From Candidatus Nitrosopumilus sp. (lineage in GTDB: Archaea; Thermoproteota; Nitrososphaeria; Nitrososphaerales; Nitrosopumilaceae), in NCBI GenBank assembly GCA_028279625.1, contig JANQNM010000032.1, positions 1 to 37,989 on the forward strand: DNA of 37,989 nucleotides, in the 5' to 3' direction. Position 1 is the stretch's first letter. Each line of letters opens with the position of its first letter. This document shows positions 36,627-37,989 of the stretch, in pieces. The position numbers and the translations under genes are program-made. The notes beneath the pieces are model-generated. The model saw nothing but the letters and a program-made list of their open reading frames with translations. It was not told where the DNA came from and made no database searches.

Positions 36627-37553
36627 TTACAAATTAAATTTAGCCTCAAGAATTGCAATACAGGATTTTTTAATAACATTAGATTGTAGTTTTAATAATT
36701 CTGAATCTGCTTCAACATCAAATGCAACTTTTAGAATATGAAATAGATCTTGTTTTCTATTTAGAGTGTCTTTGATTCTAAGGAAATTTTCTTTGTTGAT
36801 ATATCCCAAGTAAAAATAGCAATCAGATAACATGGAATTTTTTACAAAATAATCATGGTTTTCTTGAATCATTTGGGAATGATTATTTTTTTCAACCAAA
36901 TCTGAAAAACCAATTGTAGATTTTAACATGCGCTCAAGCAAAGTGGGAATGGCTCTTTCAATTCCTATTGTCTGAGTTGCAACAGAGATATGCTCATTAA
37001 TTGAATTTTTTTCAAGTTTTCTTAACATATCCAACATATGAGAAGGTTCAGGTCTTTGATTATTCAGAGCAGAAATAGCATCTGCCAAATAATATGATGC
37101 ACATTTTTGCCAACATGGAGCAAAAACATCTGAATTTTCAATTGCTTCGTTTGTTTTTTGGCAACAAAAAAGAGATTCAATTAGACAATTTTTTGCAAAA
37201 TCTGAAAATAATGAAGAGCGTTTTTCATTGATTTTTGATAGAAACATACGTAATTCCCAAGATTCATCCTGAATAATCTGAAGATTGTCATATTGTAGAA
37301 GTTTTTTTGAATTTGTTTCAGATAGGGATGCATGATGAATTATAAAAAATTCATTTTCAATTTTCAGAATTTTATTTGAATCTGATTTTTCATCAAAAAC
37401 AACAACATCTGTTCCACATAAATCAAAATTATAATCAGAATTTTTGCAATCATTAATTCCAATTGGAGAATTTCCTAAATTTTGTTCTTCAATTAGTTTG
37501 TGAATATCCACACAGTTTGATATTGTGAATTTTCTATAAAGGAAGAAACTCAC
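36627..37553 (-). CDS. Conserved hypothetical protein (308 aa), Cys-containing
   Basis: Single long ORF; no family recognised by eye. Confidence 0.65.
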   Translation of the reverse strand: MSFFLYRKFTISNCVDIHKLIEEQNLGNSPIGINDCKNSDYNFDLCGTDVVVFDEKSDSNKILKIENEFFIIHHASLSETNSKKLLQYDNLQIIQDESWELRMFLSKINEKRSSLFSDFAKNCLIESLFCCQKTNEAIENSDVFAPCWQKCASYYLADAISALNNQRPEPSHMLDMLRKLEKNSINEHISVATQTIGIERAIPTLLERMLKSTIGFSDLVEKNNHSQMIQENHDYFVKNSMLSDCYFYLGYINKENFLRIKDTLNRKQDLFHILKVAFDVEADSELLKLQSNVIKKSCIAILEAKFNL

Positions 37554-37621
37554 AAATTTTTACAAACAATGCAAAGTCCAAACATTTCCTTTAAATTGAG
37601 ATTGGATTTGTTTTTTATCAA

Positions 37622-37696
37622 GCTCCTATAGTGTAGTCCGGTTAAGCATTTTGGCTTCTCAAGCCAAAGACTCGGGTTCAAATCCCGATGGGAGCA
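37622..37696 (+). tRNA. tRNA-Glu (anticodon CTC)
   Basis: Acceptor GCTCCTA/TGGGAGC, D-arm GTGT/GCAT, anticodon stem TTGGC-TTCTCAA-GCCAA, T-arm TCGGG-TTCAAAT-CCCGA, discriminator A, no encoded CCA, no intron. Confidence 0.92.
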
Positions 37697-37755
37697 TTTC
37701 ATATTACAAAAAATTCAATGGTTGTTTCTTTAAATAACAAATTCATGATTGAATA

Positions 37756-37989
37756 TTGTTGGGTTTAAGGGAAATTGAACTAAAAGAAGAATATCGTTCA
37801 GACAGAGATGATATTGTGGCAGAATTTTTCTTTCCTTGCCTGAGTAATTGTATAGAATATGATAGATGTGTGGATTTTTTATCCATTCAGACATTAGCTA
37901 CTATTGCCATGGCATTTGATAATTTTGCAGGAGGAAAAGCCAAGTTAAGAATGGTTACAGGTCATCGATTCAAAACATCGGACCTTAAT
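37756..37989 (+). CDS. N-terminal fragment of a PLD-like domain protein (possible helicase-linked repair/defence protein), truncated at window edge
   Basis: TTG start; LLGLREIELKEEYRSDRDDIVAEFFFPCLSNCIEYDRCVDFLSIQTLATIAMAFDNFAGGKAKLRMVTGHRFKTSDLN, open to the last base; resembles 'EYRS..DDlv.eFy.PcLs.s..Y.R.vgyfss..l' N-termini of PLD-like/DEAD-helicase proteins. Confidence 0.55.
   Translation, partial: MLGLREIELKEEYRSDRDDIVAEFFFPCLSNCIEYDRCVDFLSIQTLATIAMAFDNFAGGKAKLRMVTGHRFKTSDLN

Noticed and set aside
1-37989. CRISPR arrays, transposases, rRNA genes, prophage structural genes
   Set aside because: Looked for and not seen; no transposase/integrase motifs or repeat-spacer structure.

Overview
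AT-rich archaeal chromosomal segment that looks like an ammonia-oxidising thaumarchaeon (Nitrosopumilus-like), judged from gene content and protein style. No tools were used, so family calls rest on motif and sequence recognition only. Left to right it contains: the 3' end of an OB-fold ssDNA-binding-like gene; a coiled-coil protein with a histone-H1-like Lys/Ala/Pro tail; PAP2 phosphatase; pgk; a sufU-sufS-sufD-sufB cluster (no sufC in the window); a hemD-cobA-hemC-hemL tetrapyrrole cluster; a run of very small Cys-rich/zinc-ribbon ORFs missing from the ORF track; an arsenic-type operon arsM-arsC-aquaporin with a divergent HxlR-like regulator; a SbtA/SbtB-like bicarbonate transporter plus PII-like pair; a full pstCAB-phoU operon with a divergent AbrB-PhoU fusion regulator, a secreted triple-repeat protein and PstS; a secreted NHL/HYR/RTX protein; an ABC exporter; a membrane-anchored HTH protein divergent from a secreted beta-propeller protein; several secreted or small metal-binding-type proteins; tRNA-Glu(CTC); and, truncated at the right edge, a PLD-like/helicase-type defence or repair protein. 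The strongest leads are the aquaporin-containing ars operon with its palindromic operator, the SbtAB pair behind pst-phoU, a recurrent TTTCTATATAG-type promoter motif shared by the pst locus and the small Cys-rich cluster, the secreted three-repeat protein in the phosphate locus, a shared WW-type C-terminal module on PstS and another secreted protein, and an unannotated 9-Cys mini-protein at 36440-36574.
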